From contig JBLZWL010000001.1 in assembly GCA_049194865.1 (NCBI GenBank), positions 406,610-470,609 on the forward strand: 64,000 nt of DNA, written 5' to 3'. Below, one piece after another: positions 1 to 7,798 of this stretch. A program made the translations under genes and the position numbers. The stretch's first letter is position 1. Every line of letters starts with the position of its first letter. Below the pieces are notes generated by a model, which was not told the DNA's origin, did no database searches, and was given only the letters and a program-made list of their open reading frames with translations. The DNA comes from Myxococcus terminator_A. Its GTDB lineage: Bacteria > Myxococcota > Myxococcia > Myxococcales > Myxococcaceae.

Positions 1-2
1 AC

Positions 3-467
3 TCGCTGTGGAGCCGCGAGCCCGAGGACGGGGTGCTCCAGGCCTGCGGCGAGCTGGGCATCGGCTTCGTGCCGTACAGCCCGCTGGGGCGCGGCTTCCT
101 GACGGGGCAAATCAAGCGCTACGAGGACCTGGCCGCGGACGACTACCGCCGCAACTCGCCGCGCTTCCAGGGGGAGAACTTCACGCGCAACCTGGAGCTG
201 GTGGCGAAGGTGGAGCGACTGGCGAAGGAGAAGGGCTGCACGCCGGCGCAGCTCGCGCTCGCGTGGGTGATGGCGCGCGGCCAGGACGTCGTCCCGATTC
301 CTGGCACCAAGCGCCGCACGTACCTGGATGAGAACCTGGGCGCGCTCGACGTGAAGCTCACGGAGAAGGACCTGAAGGACATCGACGTCGTGGCGCCTCC
401 GGGGGTCGCGGTGGGAGAGCGATATCCGGCGGCGATGCAGCGCGTGCTGCCGCAGTCGCGCAAGTAG
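3..467 (+). CDS. Aldo/keto reductase, C-terminal part (5' end outside window)
   Basis: The reading frame is open from the first bases of the window, so the N-terminus and the catalytic Tyr/Lys region lie upstream. The visible 154 residues contain the strand-loop typical of the AKR barrel (SPLGRGFLTG), the helix AQLALAWVM, and the NADPH-binding segment VPIPGTKR followed by LDEN. Members reduce aldehydes and ketones with NADPH in the cytoplasm. The small-molecule substrate cannot be inferred. It ends at a TAG ten bases before the convergent radical SAM gene. Confidence 0.9.
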   Translation, partial: SLWSREPEDGVLQACGELGIGFVPYSPLGRGFLTGQIKRYEDLAADDYRRNSPRFQGENFTRNLELVAKVERLAKEKGCTPAQLALAWVMARGQDVVPIPGTKRRTYLDENLGALDVKLTEKDLKDIDVVAPPGVAVGERYPAAMQRVLPQSRK

Positions 468-476
468 TCGCGGGCG

Positions 477-1268
477 TCAGGCGTGCGGGGCCCGTGGGAG
501 CTGCGCGTGCGGCTGCCACGGGCCACTGGCGCCCAGGCAGTAGCGACAGGTGGCGAGCGGTGTGTCCCGCTCCAGGTGGCCGAGCATCCGCTCCAACAGC
601 TCCGGAGCGTCGAGGCGCACACCATCCACCTCGGCCAGCGCGGGCATCTCTGGATGCTTGGGACCGAGCACCGTGGCCACATGGGGTGGACGGGTGCACG
701 TGTAGAAGTGGCCCTGGTGGACCAGGTGGCAGCGGACCTTGAGCCAGCACTTCGCGTGGACGTCGCGGACCTGCGCGTCCGTGGCGAGGGGCGCGTCGGG
801 GGTGAGCTGCTGGAAGGCGTCGATGTGCTTCACCGTGAGGAGGACGCCGTGCCGCTCGCAGCGCTCGGTGATGCGGGCGAGCGACTTCTCAGGCAGGAGC
901 GCGGAGGAATAGACGGACAGGGTCATCCGGTCCAGGCGCTCGTAGACGGCGTCGGGCGCGCTCTGGGCGAGGAAGCCGTTGGTGGTGATGGAGAGCTGCT
1001 CGGAGATGCCGGAGGCGCGGACGGCGTCGAGCACGCTGGCGAGGTCGGGGTGGAGGAAGGGCTCGCCGCCGGTGAGCTTGAAGACGTTGGGTTTGAGCAC
1101 GCGCGCGAGCCGGGTGAGGTCGGCGCCGAGCACGGAGGGCTCCACGGCCCAGGCGGGCAGGTGGGGCGACAGGGGGCAACACTGCACGCAGCGCAGGTTG
1201 CAGTGGGTGACGACGTGCGTCTCCAGGGACCAGGTGAGGATTCGACCGTCGTGCAGCTCGTAACGCAC
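477..1268 (-). CDS. Radical SAM protein with C-terminal cysteine-rich segment
   Basis: Predicted 263 residues. The N-terminus carries the radical SAM cluster motif CNLRCVQC about 25 residues in, followed by the KLTGGEPFLHPD loop that contacts SAM. The C-terminal third has further cysteines (CWLKVRC, FYTCTRP, CRYC) resembling a short SPASM/twitch auxiliary-cluster domain. I chose the GTG at 1268 because the family start lies just before VRYELHDGR; longer frames upstream run into the divergent gene. It is divergent from the Asn-synthetase-like gene with 54 bases between, suggesting shared regulation. The substrate is unknown; radical SAM-SPASM proteins often modify peptides or sugars, but no precursor peptide gene is evident nearby. 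Confidence 0.85.
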   Translation of the reverse strand: MRYELHDGRILTWSLETHVVTHCNLRCVQCCPLSPHLPAWAVEPSVLGADLTRLARVLKPNVFKLTGGEPFLHPDLASVLDAVRASGISEQLSITTNGFLAQSAPDAVYERLDRMTLSVYSSALLPEKSLARITERCERHGVLLTVKHIDAFQQLTPDAPLATDAQVRDVHAKCWLKVRCHLVHQGHFYTCTRPPHVATVLGPKHPEMPALAEVDGVRLDAPELLERMLGHLERDTPLATCRYCLGASGPWQPHAQLPRAPHA

Positions 1269-1322
1269 GGAGGGACTATAGCGGGGTTGCCGGCGGCCCC
1301 CGCGGCTTGCGACAGTCCCCGC

Positions 1323-2798
1323 GTGTCCGACGCCCCCGGCGACCCGAGCGGCCCGCTCGCCATCCTGCCCTCCTACCAGCCGACAGCCGGGCCACGAACG
1401 GGCGCACCCGTGGAGTCGGTGTGGAGCCTGTCGCCGACCCTGGGACTGGAGCCCGCGTCTGTCACGGCGTTCTTGCTGCACACGCCGCCGTCGACCCGGA
1501 GCCTCTTTCGAGGTGTGAGCCGCGTCGCGCCGCCCTTGCCTCGCGTTCGCCGCGAGCCATCGCCGCGCCCCTTGGAAGGAGACGACGAGGCACGAGCACG
1601 TGCGCTCCTGGCCGCGTGCGCGGACGCCGTCGGGGCGCGAGTGGACTCAGGGGCGAGGGAGGTGAGCCTGAGCGGCGGCGTGGACAGCGCGGTGCTGTGC
1701 ATGCTGGCGGCTCGCCATGCGCCGGACCGGGTTCGCGCGTGGAGCATGAACGTCCACTTCGCCGACGAGGTCGAGCGACACAACGCCAGGACGGTGGCTC
1801 GCCTCGCGGGCGTGGAGCGGGTGGACGTGCCCATTCCGGACGCGCTGTTGCCGGACCTGTTCGAGCCCGCGGTCCTCGCCAACGAGAGCGCCATCCTCAA
1901 TGCGCGGGCCGTGGCGAGCTTCGCGTTCTACGCGGAGGCGAGGCGGCGGGGGGCCTCGGTGATGCTGAGCGGGGCCGGCGCGGATGAGGTGCTGATGGGC
2001 AATCCCGGGGCACGCGCTTCGGCGCTCGCGCGCATCGAGGAAGACCGACGACTCGCACGGACCGTGCTGCGCTCGGCTGTGGACAACTTGGGGAGGAGTC
2101 CCGACGCGGCCCATGGCGTCCCGTGGGCCCAGGCGTCCCGTGAGGGCTCCGACGAGGTTCGTGGCGGGCCCTGGCGCCAGGAGGACGACGCCGAGCGCTC
2201 CGACGTGGTCCGTGGCGGGCGCTGGTCCCAGGAGGACGACTCCGAGCGCTCCGACGCGGTCCGTGGCGGGCCCTGGTCTCAGGAGGACGGCCCGGAGGTC
2301 TCCGAGGAGGTCCGCTACGCGGCGTGGGTGCTGCGCGAGCTGGTGTTGCCTCCCGAGCTGAGGGGCGCACGGGCACACGGACTCACCGTGCACACGCCGT
2401 ATCTCGACAGCCGGTGCGCGGACGTGGCGCTCGCGTTGCCCGAGTCCTCTCTCGCGCGTGAGGGAGTCGGCAAGTGGCTCTTCCGTCACGCGGTGCGAGG
2501 ACTCGTCCCCGACGAGGTCCGACTGGCGCGCAAGACGCCGCGCTATGGGCACACGGCGCTCTCCAGTCCCGTGCGCGCGCGATGGCTGGAGCTGTATCGC
2601 GCCTGGCTGTCGGCCTCGCGGCTTGAGCCGTTGGAGGTCGTCGACCCGAAGGCGGCGCTCGCGCTCCTGGACCGCTACACGCGAATGGAGCCCGAGGCTC
2701 TGGAGGCGGGTGGAGTGGATCGCCTGTTGATGCGACTGTGCTCCCTCGCCATGCTCCACGCGCACGCAGTGCACGGCTCCCCATGTCCCGAATCCTGA
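1323..2798 (+). CDS. Asparagine synthetase-like ATP-dependent amide-forming enzyme lacking the amidotransferase domain
   Basis: Predicted 491 residues from a GTG start. The ATP pyrophosphatase loop SGGVDSAV sits at about residues 117-124, SGAGADE at 216-222, and the C-terminal PYLDSR...GKWLFRHAVRGLVPDEVRLARK region is typical of the AsnB synthetase domain. Only the tail of the N-terminal glutaminase fold remains (about residues 33-75), and there is no N-terminal nucleophile Cys. It therefore resembles single-domain members such as lasso peptide cyclases or beta-lactam synthetase-like enzymes, which adenylate a carboxylate and form an amide. An insertion at about residues 266-325 consists of 17-residue repeats. 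The end overlaps the next gene by 16 bases, implying a coupled operon. Product unknown. Confidence 0.8.
   Translation: MSDAPGDPSGPLAILPSYQPTAGPRTGAPVESVWSLSPTLGLEPASVTAFLLHTPPSTRSLFRGVSRVAPPLPRVRREPSPRPLEGDDEARARALLAACADAVGARVDSGAREVSLSGGVDSAVLCMLAARHAPDRVRAWSMNVHFADEVERHNARTVARLAGVERVDVPIPDALLPDLFEPAVLANESAILNARAVASFAFYAEARRRGASVMLSGAGADEVLMGNPGARASALARIEEDRRLARTVLRSAVDNLGRSPDAAHGVPWAQASREGSDEVRGGPWRQEDDAERSDVVRGGRWSQEDDSERSDAVRGGPWSQEDGPEVSEEVRYAAWVLRELVLPPELRGARAHGLTVHTPYLDSRCADVALALPESSLAREGVGKWLFRHAVRGLVPDEVRLARKTPRYGHTALSSPVRARWLELYRAWLSASRLEPLEVVDPKAALALLDRYTRMEPEALEAGGVDRLLMRLCSLAMLHAHAVHGSPCPES
2141..2310 (+). repeat. 51-bp tandem repeat inside the Asn-synthetase-like gene
   Basis: Three to four imperfect 51-base units encode repeats of the type ERSDxVRGGxWSQEDD. 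The length is a multiple of three, so copy number can vary without a frameshift. The insert is acidic/Trp-Gly rich and lies between the GADE motif and the C-terminal helices of the synthetase domain. Confidence 0.8.
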
Positions 2799-3976
2799 TT
2801 GCGACCTCGCCCGAGAAGGGCCACATCAACCCGATGATGGGCGTCGCGCAGTGGCTGCGCCGCCTGGGCCACACCGTGGGCTGGCTCTGCATCCCCGAGC
2901 CCGCGCCGCAGCTCGCGACGCTCGGCGTGGAGGTGCTGCACCTGCCGCACTCGGCGAGGGAGGCACCCGCCATCGAAACGGGCGGCGAGGCCCTGGCCCG
3001 ACTGGTGCGTGACGAGGTGGCGCTGGGGAAGTGGATTCACGGGCTGTTGCTGGATTCGGTGCCCACGCTCATCGAGCCCGTGCGCGAGGTGGTGCGGCGC
3101 TTCCGTCCGGACGTCATGGCGCTGGATGGGATGCAGTACGCGGCGGTGCTGGCCGCGCATCAGGAGCGGATACCGTGGGCGGGTGTGTCCTCGGCGCTCT
3201 CCTTGTTGGAGCCCATGGAGGACTACGGGCTGCGTCGCAACGTGCGAGCCCTGGCGAAGGAGCGCGCGGAGCTGTTCGCCCGACACGGCTTCGAGGCGAA
3301 CTTCCGCAACTGCGAGGCGCTCTCGCCCCGCCTCAACATCCTCTTCGCCACGGAGGCGTTCCTCGGCCCCGACGTGGACCTGCCGCCCGCTGGGCGACTG
3401 GTGGGCCCGTCGATTCCGCCGGAGCCCCGGGGAGACGAGGTGGACTTCCCGTGGGAGCGATTGGGCTCGAAGCCCGTGGTGTACGTGTCCTTCGGCAGCC
3501 AGATTTCGTGGCAGCCCAAGTTGTTCCGCACCATCGCGGAGGCCGCGGCGCCGCTGGGTGTCACGGTGGTGTTGAGCGCGGGTGAGCTGGCGGACACGGA
3601 CTTCTCGCGCTCGCTGCCCGGGGACGTGGTGGCCGTGCCCTATACGCCCCAGCGTCAGCTCCTTCCGCGAGCGTCTGCCTTTGTCTCGCATGGGGGTGCC
3701 AACTCCGTGATGGAGGCGTTGACGGCGGGCGTGCCGCTGTTGCTGTTGCCTGTTTGCAATGACCAGCCCATCCAGGCGCACTTCCTCCGCGCGTCGGGGG
3801 CGGGGCTCACGTTGGAGCTGGACACGCTGACGGTGGAGGACTGTCGCGCCGCGCTTCGCCAGCTCTTGGAGCCGGGAACGCCGCTGCGCGCGAAGGTGGC
3901 CGCCATCTCGGAGTCGTATCAGTCCCGAGACGGCGCGAAGGAGGCAGCGGAGCGCATCGCGGGTCTCGTCGAGTGA
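2783..3976 (+). CDS. MGT/UGT-family glycosyltransferase (GT1)
   Basis: Predicted 397 residues. The N-terminus SPEKGHINPMMG is the acceptor-domain signature of macrolide-type glycosyltransferases. The donor-binding part shows VVYVSFGSQ, PYTPQRQLLPRASAFVSHGGANSVMEAL and GVPLLLLPVCNDQP. These soluble enzymes transfer a sugar from an NDP-sugar to a small-molecule or peptide acceptor. The ATG at 2783 is preferred over an earlier in-frame one because it begins the conserved first strand. It overlaps the upstream gene by 16 bases and shares GTGA with the downstream gene, so the three genes are probably translated as one operon. Confidence 0.9.
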   Translation: MSRILIATSPEKGHINPMMGVAQWLRRLGHTVGWLCIPEPAPQLATLGVEVLHLPHSAREAPAIETGGEALARLVRDEVALGKWIHGLLLDSVPTLIEPVREVVRRFRPDVMALDGMQYAAVLAAHQERIPWAGVSSALSLLEPMEDYGLRRNVRALAKERAELFARHGFEANFRNCEALSPRLNILFATEAFLGPDVDLPPAGRLVGPSIPPEPRGDEVDFPWERLGSKPVVYVSFGSQISWQPKLFRTIAEAAAPLGVTVVLSAGELADTDFSRSLPGDVVAVPYTPQRQLLPRASAFVSHGGANSVMEALTAGVPLLLLPVCNDQPIQAHFLRASGAGLTLELDTLTVEDCRAALRQLLEPGTPLRAKVAAISESYQSRDGAKEAAERIAGLVE

Positions 3977-4824
3977 GCGAGCCGCCGCGAGTGTGGACTG
4001 CCCGCCGTTACCATGCGGAGGGTGTGACACCGCTGGAGGTGTGGAACCTCCCGGTGTTCGGACGCGAGCTGTGGGAGTTGCTCGGAGCGCCGCGAGTAGA
4101 GTCGGACCGACGCGCGGGAGTGCCCGAGGTTCAGCTCGCGGAGCAACTGTTTCCAGCACTCACGAGTGCCCTCGAACAACTGGTGCACCGGCATGCCGTG
4201 GACGCGGTGTGGCTGAGTGGAGGACTGGCCTGCCTGGAGGGCTTCGAGGTGGGGGTGGCGAAGGCCACTGCCGTGCTCGGGTGTCCCGTCTATGTATCGG
4301 AGTCGCCGCGCTTCGCGCCCGTGCACGCGGGCCTTGGGTTGGTGGCGGCTCGGACGCCGTTGGTGCTCGACGTGGGCCAGACGAGCCTCAAGTGCGCGAG
4401 TCCGGGAGCCCAGCGTGTCTTCGAGCGGGATATCACGGCGCTGCCGCGCCTCTTCATTGGGATGCCTCGTCCCACGGATGGGCATCACATCGTCGCGGCG
4501 GTGCGCTTCATCGCCAACGCGCTGCGGACCTGTGCACGAGACCTCACGGTGGAGGGCCTGTGTCTGGCGCTTCCCTGTCCCTTGGATGAGGCCCTCGTTC
4601 CGGGAGGCTGCACTTATGGGTGGGAAGGCCATGCAGCACTGGTGGCCGACATCCTGGAGGAAGCTGCTCTTCCGGGTGGCGGAGAGGTGCTCGTGCTCAA
4701 CGACGCGGAACTGGCCGCCGAGGCGGCGCGCATGGAGCTTCGACAGAACGGGCACCATCGCATCCTCTGCCTCACGCTGGGCTTCGGTCCGGGAGGGGCG
4801 CTGCTCACCTCACGCGATGGATAA
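3973..4824 (+). CDS. ASKHA-fold (ROK/sugar-kinase-like) protein with apparently permuted domain order
   Basis: Predicted 283 residues. Residues about 74-125 (helix, then VWLSGGLA and PVYVSES...AGLGLVAA) look like the adenosine-binding motif and last helix that normally end an ASKHA kinase. Residues 131 onward (LDVGQTSLKCA, LALPCPLD, VLNDAELAAEAAR, CLTLGFGPGG) look like the phosphate-1, P-x-D, ND and phosphate-2 motifs that normally begin one. The protein stops right after the phosphate-2 motif. This order suggests circular permutation; a truncated kinase with an unrelated N-terminus is the alternative. It starts at a GTG overlapping the glycosyltransferase stop. The toxin cassettes begin 42 bases downstream. 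Activity not established. Confidence 0.6.
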   Translation: MSEPPRVWTARRYHAEGVTPLEVWNLPVFGRELWELLGAPRVESDRRAGVPEVQLAEQLFPALTSALEQLVHRHAVDAVWLSGGLACLEGFEVGVAKATAVLGCPVYVSESPRFAPVHAGLGLVAARTPLVLDVGQTSLKCASPGAQRVFERDITALPRLFIGMPRPTDGHHIVAAVRFIANALRTCARDLTVEGLCLALPCPLDEALVPGGCTYGWEGHAALVADILEEAALPGGGEVLVLNDAELAAEAARMELRQNGHHRILCLTLGFGPGGALLTSRDG

Positions 4825-4862
4825 GGAGTCCGCGAGGTGAACAGCAGCTGGTAGCTTTCGCG

Positions 4863-5276
4863 GCCCATGCGAATCCCTCACAGCTTCTGGCTTTCGCTGT
4901 TCGCAGTGTCCTGGCTGGGATGCTCCACGGTCAGCAAGCCGTCCATTCAGCAGGCTTGGGAAGGGGCGGAGCAGGAATGCGACGCCCCTGGGGAAGACCA
5001 GTGCGTCACCCTCCTCTGCCTGGACGACGCCTGCGGCTTCTACCGCTGCGAGGACACGCAGGTAGCGGTCGAACTGGCGCGCTTCCCTCCCTCGCGTCCG
5101 CCTGCGGCTGCAGCGGCACCGGGCAGCGGCCCTCGGAGGAACTGGGGTGGCGCGCAGAAGTTGCCTCCCGGCTCCCTCATGACGTTCCCCAACTGGAACG
5201 GCGCCCCAGACAGCATCATCCCCCCTTCACACCAGCTCACGCCGGGGCGTTGGGAGAAGCACCACATCTTCCCCCA
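4863..5276 (+). repeat. Constant 5' segment of sitA6, copy 1
   Basis: These 414 bases recur at 6317-6730 with a single synonymous difference (A at 5073, G at 6527). They cover four bases before the start codon and codons 1-136 of the toxin gene, ending just after the HHIFP motif. Confidence 0.95.
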
Positions 5277-5538
5277 GTCAGAGGACCTGGCGAGGTGGTT
5301 CGACAAACAAGGCGTGAAAATCCACCACTACACGATGCCCATCCCACGCGACCTTCACTACCGGATTCACAACGTGGGAGGACGTGGAGGGCAATGGAAT
5401 CAAGCGTGGCGAGACTTCAAGGACTTGAATATCAACGCGTCGCCCGAGCAAATCTACAAGCATGCCGGAGAGCTGATTCACCGCTTCCAGCTCACAGGCG
5501 GCCCCATCCAGCCGTACTATTCCCGCCCGGGAGCGTAG
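4867..5538 (+). CDS. sitA6: SitA6-family polymorphic toxin lipoprotein, copy 1
   Basis: Predicted 223 residues. A lipoprotein signal peptide ends in WLGC with lipidated Cys19. A Cys-rich segment (residues 38-61) and a Pro/Ala linker (75-90) precede a C-terminal domain with KHHIFPQ at 131-137, then MPIPRDLHYRIH and GGRGGQWNQAW, an HNH-nuclease-like His pattern. In Myxococcus, SitA lipoproteins are passed between cells by TraA/TraB outer-membrane exchange and kill siblings lacking the cognate SitI; that is family knowledge, not shown here. Residues 1-137 are identical to copy 2 while the rest diverges. Nuclease activity is an inference from the histidine motif. The cognate immunity gene starts six bases downstream. 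Confidence 0.85.
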   Translation: MRIPHSFWLSLFAVSWLGCSTVSKPSIQQAWEGAEQECDAPGEDQCVTLLCLDDACGFYRCEDTQVAVELARFPPSRPPAAAAAPGSGPRRNWGGAQKLPPGSLMTFPNWNGAPDSIIPPSHQLTPGRWEKHHIFPQSEDLARWFDKQGVKIHHYTMPIPRDLHYRIHNVGGRGGQWNQAWRDFKDLNINASPEQIYKHAGELIHRFQLTGGPIQPYYSRPGA

Positions 5539-5544
5539 AAATCG

Positions 5545-6264
5545 ATGACACGGTTCTTCTGGTTGCGTGAAGACAGGGCGGAAACAACGTACGACGGCGA
5601 GTTCGACGCCGCGCACAAATGGGGACTGCCCGGATTGAGCTGTCCCGCCTGTGGCGCCACCTGGGCCGGCTCTGGCCACGACTATCCCTGTGTCGACCTG
5701 TCTCGACTGCCCGAGCGCGATGAGTTCGTGAAGGCCCGACTTGAGTCCTTCTCTGAGTTCATACGCCTGCGCGAGTTGGTGCGCCCCTTGGCACCCCTCG
5801 GTGCAACGCTGCCACCTGGAACGAACTTCGGGCCGTTGGTGGGTCGCGCCTTCGGGGAGTTTGGTCCCTTCTGCTGGTTGGGAAGCTCCCGGTTCCTGGT
5901 GCGCCGGGACACACTCGAACAACTTCAGGCCGCGAGCGTGCGGGGCGTGCTCGGCGGCCACACGGAGCTGCGCTTCCGCAAGAAGAACCCGCCCGAGCTG
6001 CTGGAACTCCAAATCGAGCCGCTCGGCCGGTTGCACCCTGACTGCATTCCCTCGGACACGCCTCCACCGTGCTTGACCTGTGGCCGGCTCGACCTCACCC
6101 GCCCCGATGAACCCATCCTCGACGCCGCATCCCTCCCCCAGGAGCTCGACCTCTTCCGCGTGGGCAACTTCGCCACGATGCTCATCGGCACCGAGCGGTT
6201 CATGGACGCCGTGCATCGCCTCGGGCTCGTCGGCATGACCTTCCGCGAGCTGCCGACACGCTGA
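5545..6264 (+). CDS. sitI6: SitI6-family double-CXXCG immunity protein, copy 1
   Basis: Predicted 239 residues with no signal peptide. The two CXXCG motifs that name the family are at CPACG (about residue 34) and CLTCG (about residue 180), probably a zinc-ribbon pair. The start ATG follows sitA6 copy 1 by six bases with a purine-rich GGGAGC upstream. It should neutralise the preceding toxin in the cytoplasm. The final 46 codons are identical at the DNA level to copy 2, whereas the middle differs at many positions. Confidence 0.85.
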   Translation: MTRFFWLREDRAETTYDGEFDAAHKWGLPGLSCPACGATWAGSGHDYPCVDLSRLPERDEFVKARLESFSEFIRLRELVRPLAPLGATLPPGTNFGPLVGRAFGEFGPFCWLGSSRFLVRRDTLEQLQAASVRGVLGGHTELRFRKKNPPELLELQIEPLGRLHPDCIPSDTPPPCLTCGRLDLTRPDEPILDAASLPQELDLFRVGNFATMLIGTERFMDAVHRLGLVGMTFRELPTR

Positions 6265-6266
6265 CC
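6127..6266 (+). repeat. Constant 3' end of sitI6, copy 1
   Basis: These 140 bases are identical to 7585-7724. They cover the last 45 codons of the immunity gene and two bases beyond the stop, and form the downstream homology arm of the cassette. Confidence 0.9.
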
Positions 6267-6316
6267 CTCTCCACTCCGGTCCGAGTCGAACCGGACCACA
6301 ACTGATAGTTCTCACA

Positions 6317-6730
6317 GCCCATGCGAATCCCTCACAGCTTCTGGCTTTCGCTGTTCGCAGTGTCCTGGCTGGGATGCTCCACGGTCAGCAAGCCGTCCAT
6401 TCAGCAGGCTTGGGAAGGGGCGGAGCAGGAATGCGACGCCCCTGGGGAAGACCAGTGCGTCACCCTCCTCTGCCTGGACGACGCCTGCGGCTTCTACCGC
6501 TGCGAGGACACGCAGGTAGCGGTCGAGCTGGCGCGCTTCCCTCCCTCGCGTCCGCCTGCGGCTGCAGCGGCACCGGGCAGCGGCCCTCGGAGGAACTGGG
6601 GTGGCGCGCAGAAGTTGCCTCCCGGCTCCCTCATGACGTTCCCCAACTGGAACGGCGCCCCAGACAGCATCATCCCCCCTTCACACCAGCTCACGCCGGG
6701 GCGTTGGGAGAAGCACCACATCTTCCCCCA
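6317..6730 (+). repeat. Constant 5' segment of sitA6, copy 2
   Basis: Second copy of the 414-base segment described at 4863-5276; the offset between copies is 1454 bases. Confidence 0.95.
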
Positions 6731-6992
6731 AGAGGAAGTCCTTTCGCTTTGGTTCACGAGGCAAGGCGTCAAGATCCACAACTACACCATGCCCATTCCG
6801 CGCGACCTTCATTACCGCATTCACAACGTGGGAGGACGCGGAGGGCCCTGGAATAAAGCGTGGCGAGCCTTCAAGTCCGAAAACCCTGACGCCTCGCCCG
6901 AGGAGATCTTCCGGCACGCAGGGGAGCTGATTTACCGCTTCCAACTCATGGGGGGCCCCATCCAGCCGTACTATTCCCGCCCAGGAGCTTAG
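6321..6992 (+). CDS. sitA6: SitA6-family polymorphic toxin lipoprotein, copy 2
   Basis: Predicted 223 residues, the same length as copy 1 and identical through residue 137, including the lipobox Cys19 and the HHIFPQ motif. The C-terminal 86 residues differ at about a third of positions (EEVLSLWFTRQ in place of SEDLARWFDKQ; PWNKAWRAF in place of QWNQAWRDF). The histidines of the presumed active site are kept. The pattern is expected for a duplicated toxin whose specificity region has diverged or been exchanged. Its own immunity gene follows seven bases later. Confidence 0.85.
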   Translation: MRIPHSFWLSLFAVSWLGCSTVSKPSIQQAWEGAEQECDAPGEDQCVTLLCLDDACGFYRCEDTQVAVELARFPPSRPPAAAAAPGSGPRRNWGGAQKLPPGSLMTFPNWNGAPDSIIPPSHQLTPGRWEKHHIFPQEEVLSLWFTRQGVKIHNYTMPIPRDLHYRIHNVGGRGGPWNKAWRAFKSENPDASPEEIFRHAGELIYRFQLMGGPIQPYYSRPGA

Positions 6993-6999
6993 GAAATCA

Positions 7000-7722
7000 A
7001 TGACCCGGTTCTTCTGGTTGCGTGAGGACGAGGCGGCGGCAACGGCGTACGACGGCGAGTTCAACGCCGCGCACAAGTGGGGACTGCCCGGAGTGAGCTG
7101 CCCTACGTGTGGCGCCACCTGGAGCGGCTCTGGCCGCGAATACCCTTGCGTCGACCTGTCACACTTGCCGGAGCACCACGAGTTCGAGAAGGCCAGGCTT
7201 GAGTCCTTTCCTGAATTCGCGCGCCTGCGTGAGTTGGTGCGTCCCTTGGCTCCCCTTGATGCAGTGCTGACACCTGGAACGGCCTTCGGGCCGTTGGTGG
7301 GTCGAGCCTTCGGAGAGTTTGGCCCCTTCGGATGGTGGGGAAACTCCATGCTGTTGGTGCGCCGGGAAACACTCGAACAACTTCAGTCCGAGGGCGTGCA
7401 GGGCTTGCTCGGTGGCCGCACGGAGCTGCGATTCCGCAAGAAGAACCCGCCCGAGTTGCTGGAACTCCAGATCGAGCTGCGCGGCCGGTTGCACCTTGAC
7501 TGCATTCCCCCGGATGCCCCCCCGTACTGTCATGCTTGTGGCCGACACGGCTTCGGACGCCCCGACGAACCCATCCTGGACGCAGCATCCCTCCCCCAGG
7601 AGCTCGACCTCTTCCGCGTGGGCAACTTCGCCACGATGCTCATCGGCACCGAGCGGTTCATGGACGCCGTGCATCGCCTCGGGCTCGTCGGCATGACCTT
7701 CCGCGAGCTGCCGACACGCTGA
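7000..7722 (+). CDS. sitI6: SitI6-family double-CXXCG immunity protein, copy 2
   Basis: Predicted 240 residues. CXXCG motifs are CPTCG (about residue 35) and CHACG (about 181). It differs from copy 1 mainly in the middle, in register with the diverged toxin domain, while the last 45 codons are identical to copy 1. An AGGAG lies upstream of the ATG. It probably protects against the copy 2 toxin; whether it cross-protects against copy 1 cannot be told from sequence. Confidence 0.85.
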   Translation: MTRFFWLREDEAAATAYDGEFNAAHKWGLPGVSCPTCGATWSGSGREYPCVDLSHLPEHHEFEKARLESFPEFARLRELVRPLAPLDAVLTPGTAFGPLVGRAFGEFGPFGWWGNSMLLVRRETLEQLQSEGVQGLLGGRTELRFRKKNPPELLELQIELRGRLHLDCIPPDAPPYCHACGRHGFGRPDEPILDAASLPQELDLFRVGNFATMLIGTERFMDAVHRLGLVGMTFRELPTR

Positions 7723-7724
7723 CC
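7585..7724 (+). repeat. Constant 3' end of sitI6, copy 2
   Basis: Second copy of the 140-base segment at 6127-6266, without mismatches that I can see. Confidence 0.9.
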
Positions 7725-7798
7725 TGAGTGAATTTGCGCAGGAATCACGCGTCGGGTGTGACTTGTCACGACCAGGGATGAAGAAAGGAAGCATCCGG

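Noticed and set aside
483..1322. Extension of the Asn-synthetase-like frame upstream over the radical SAM gene
   Set aside because: The extra 280 codons are antisense to the radical SAM protein, show no amidotransferase features, and lack a Cys after an initiator Met.
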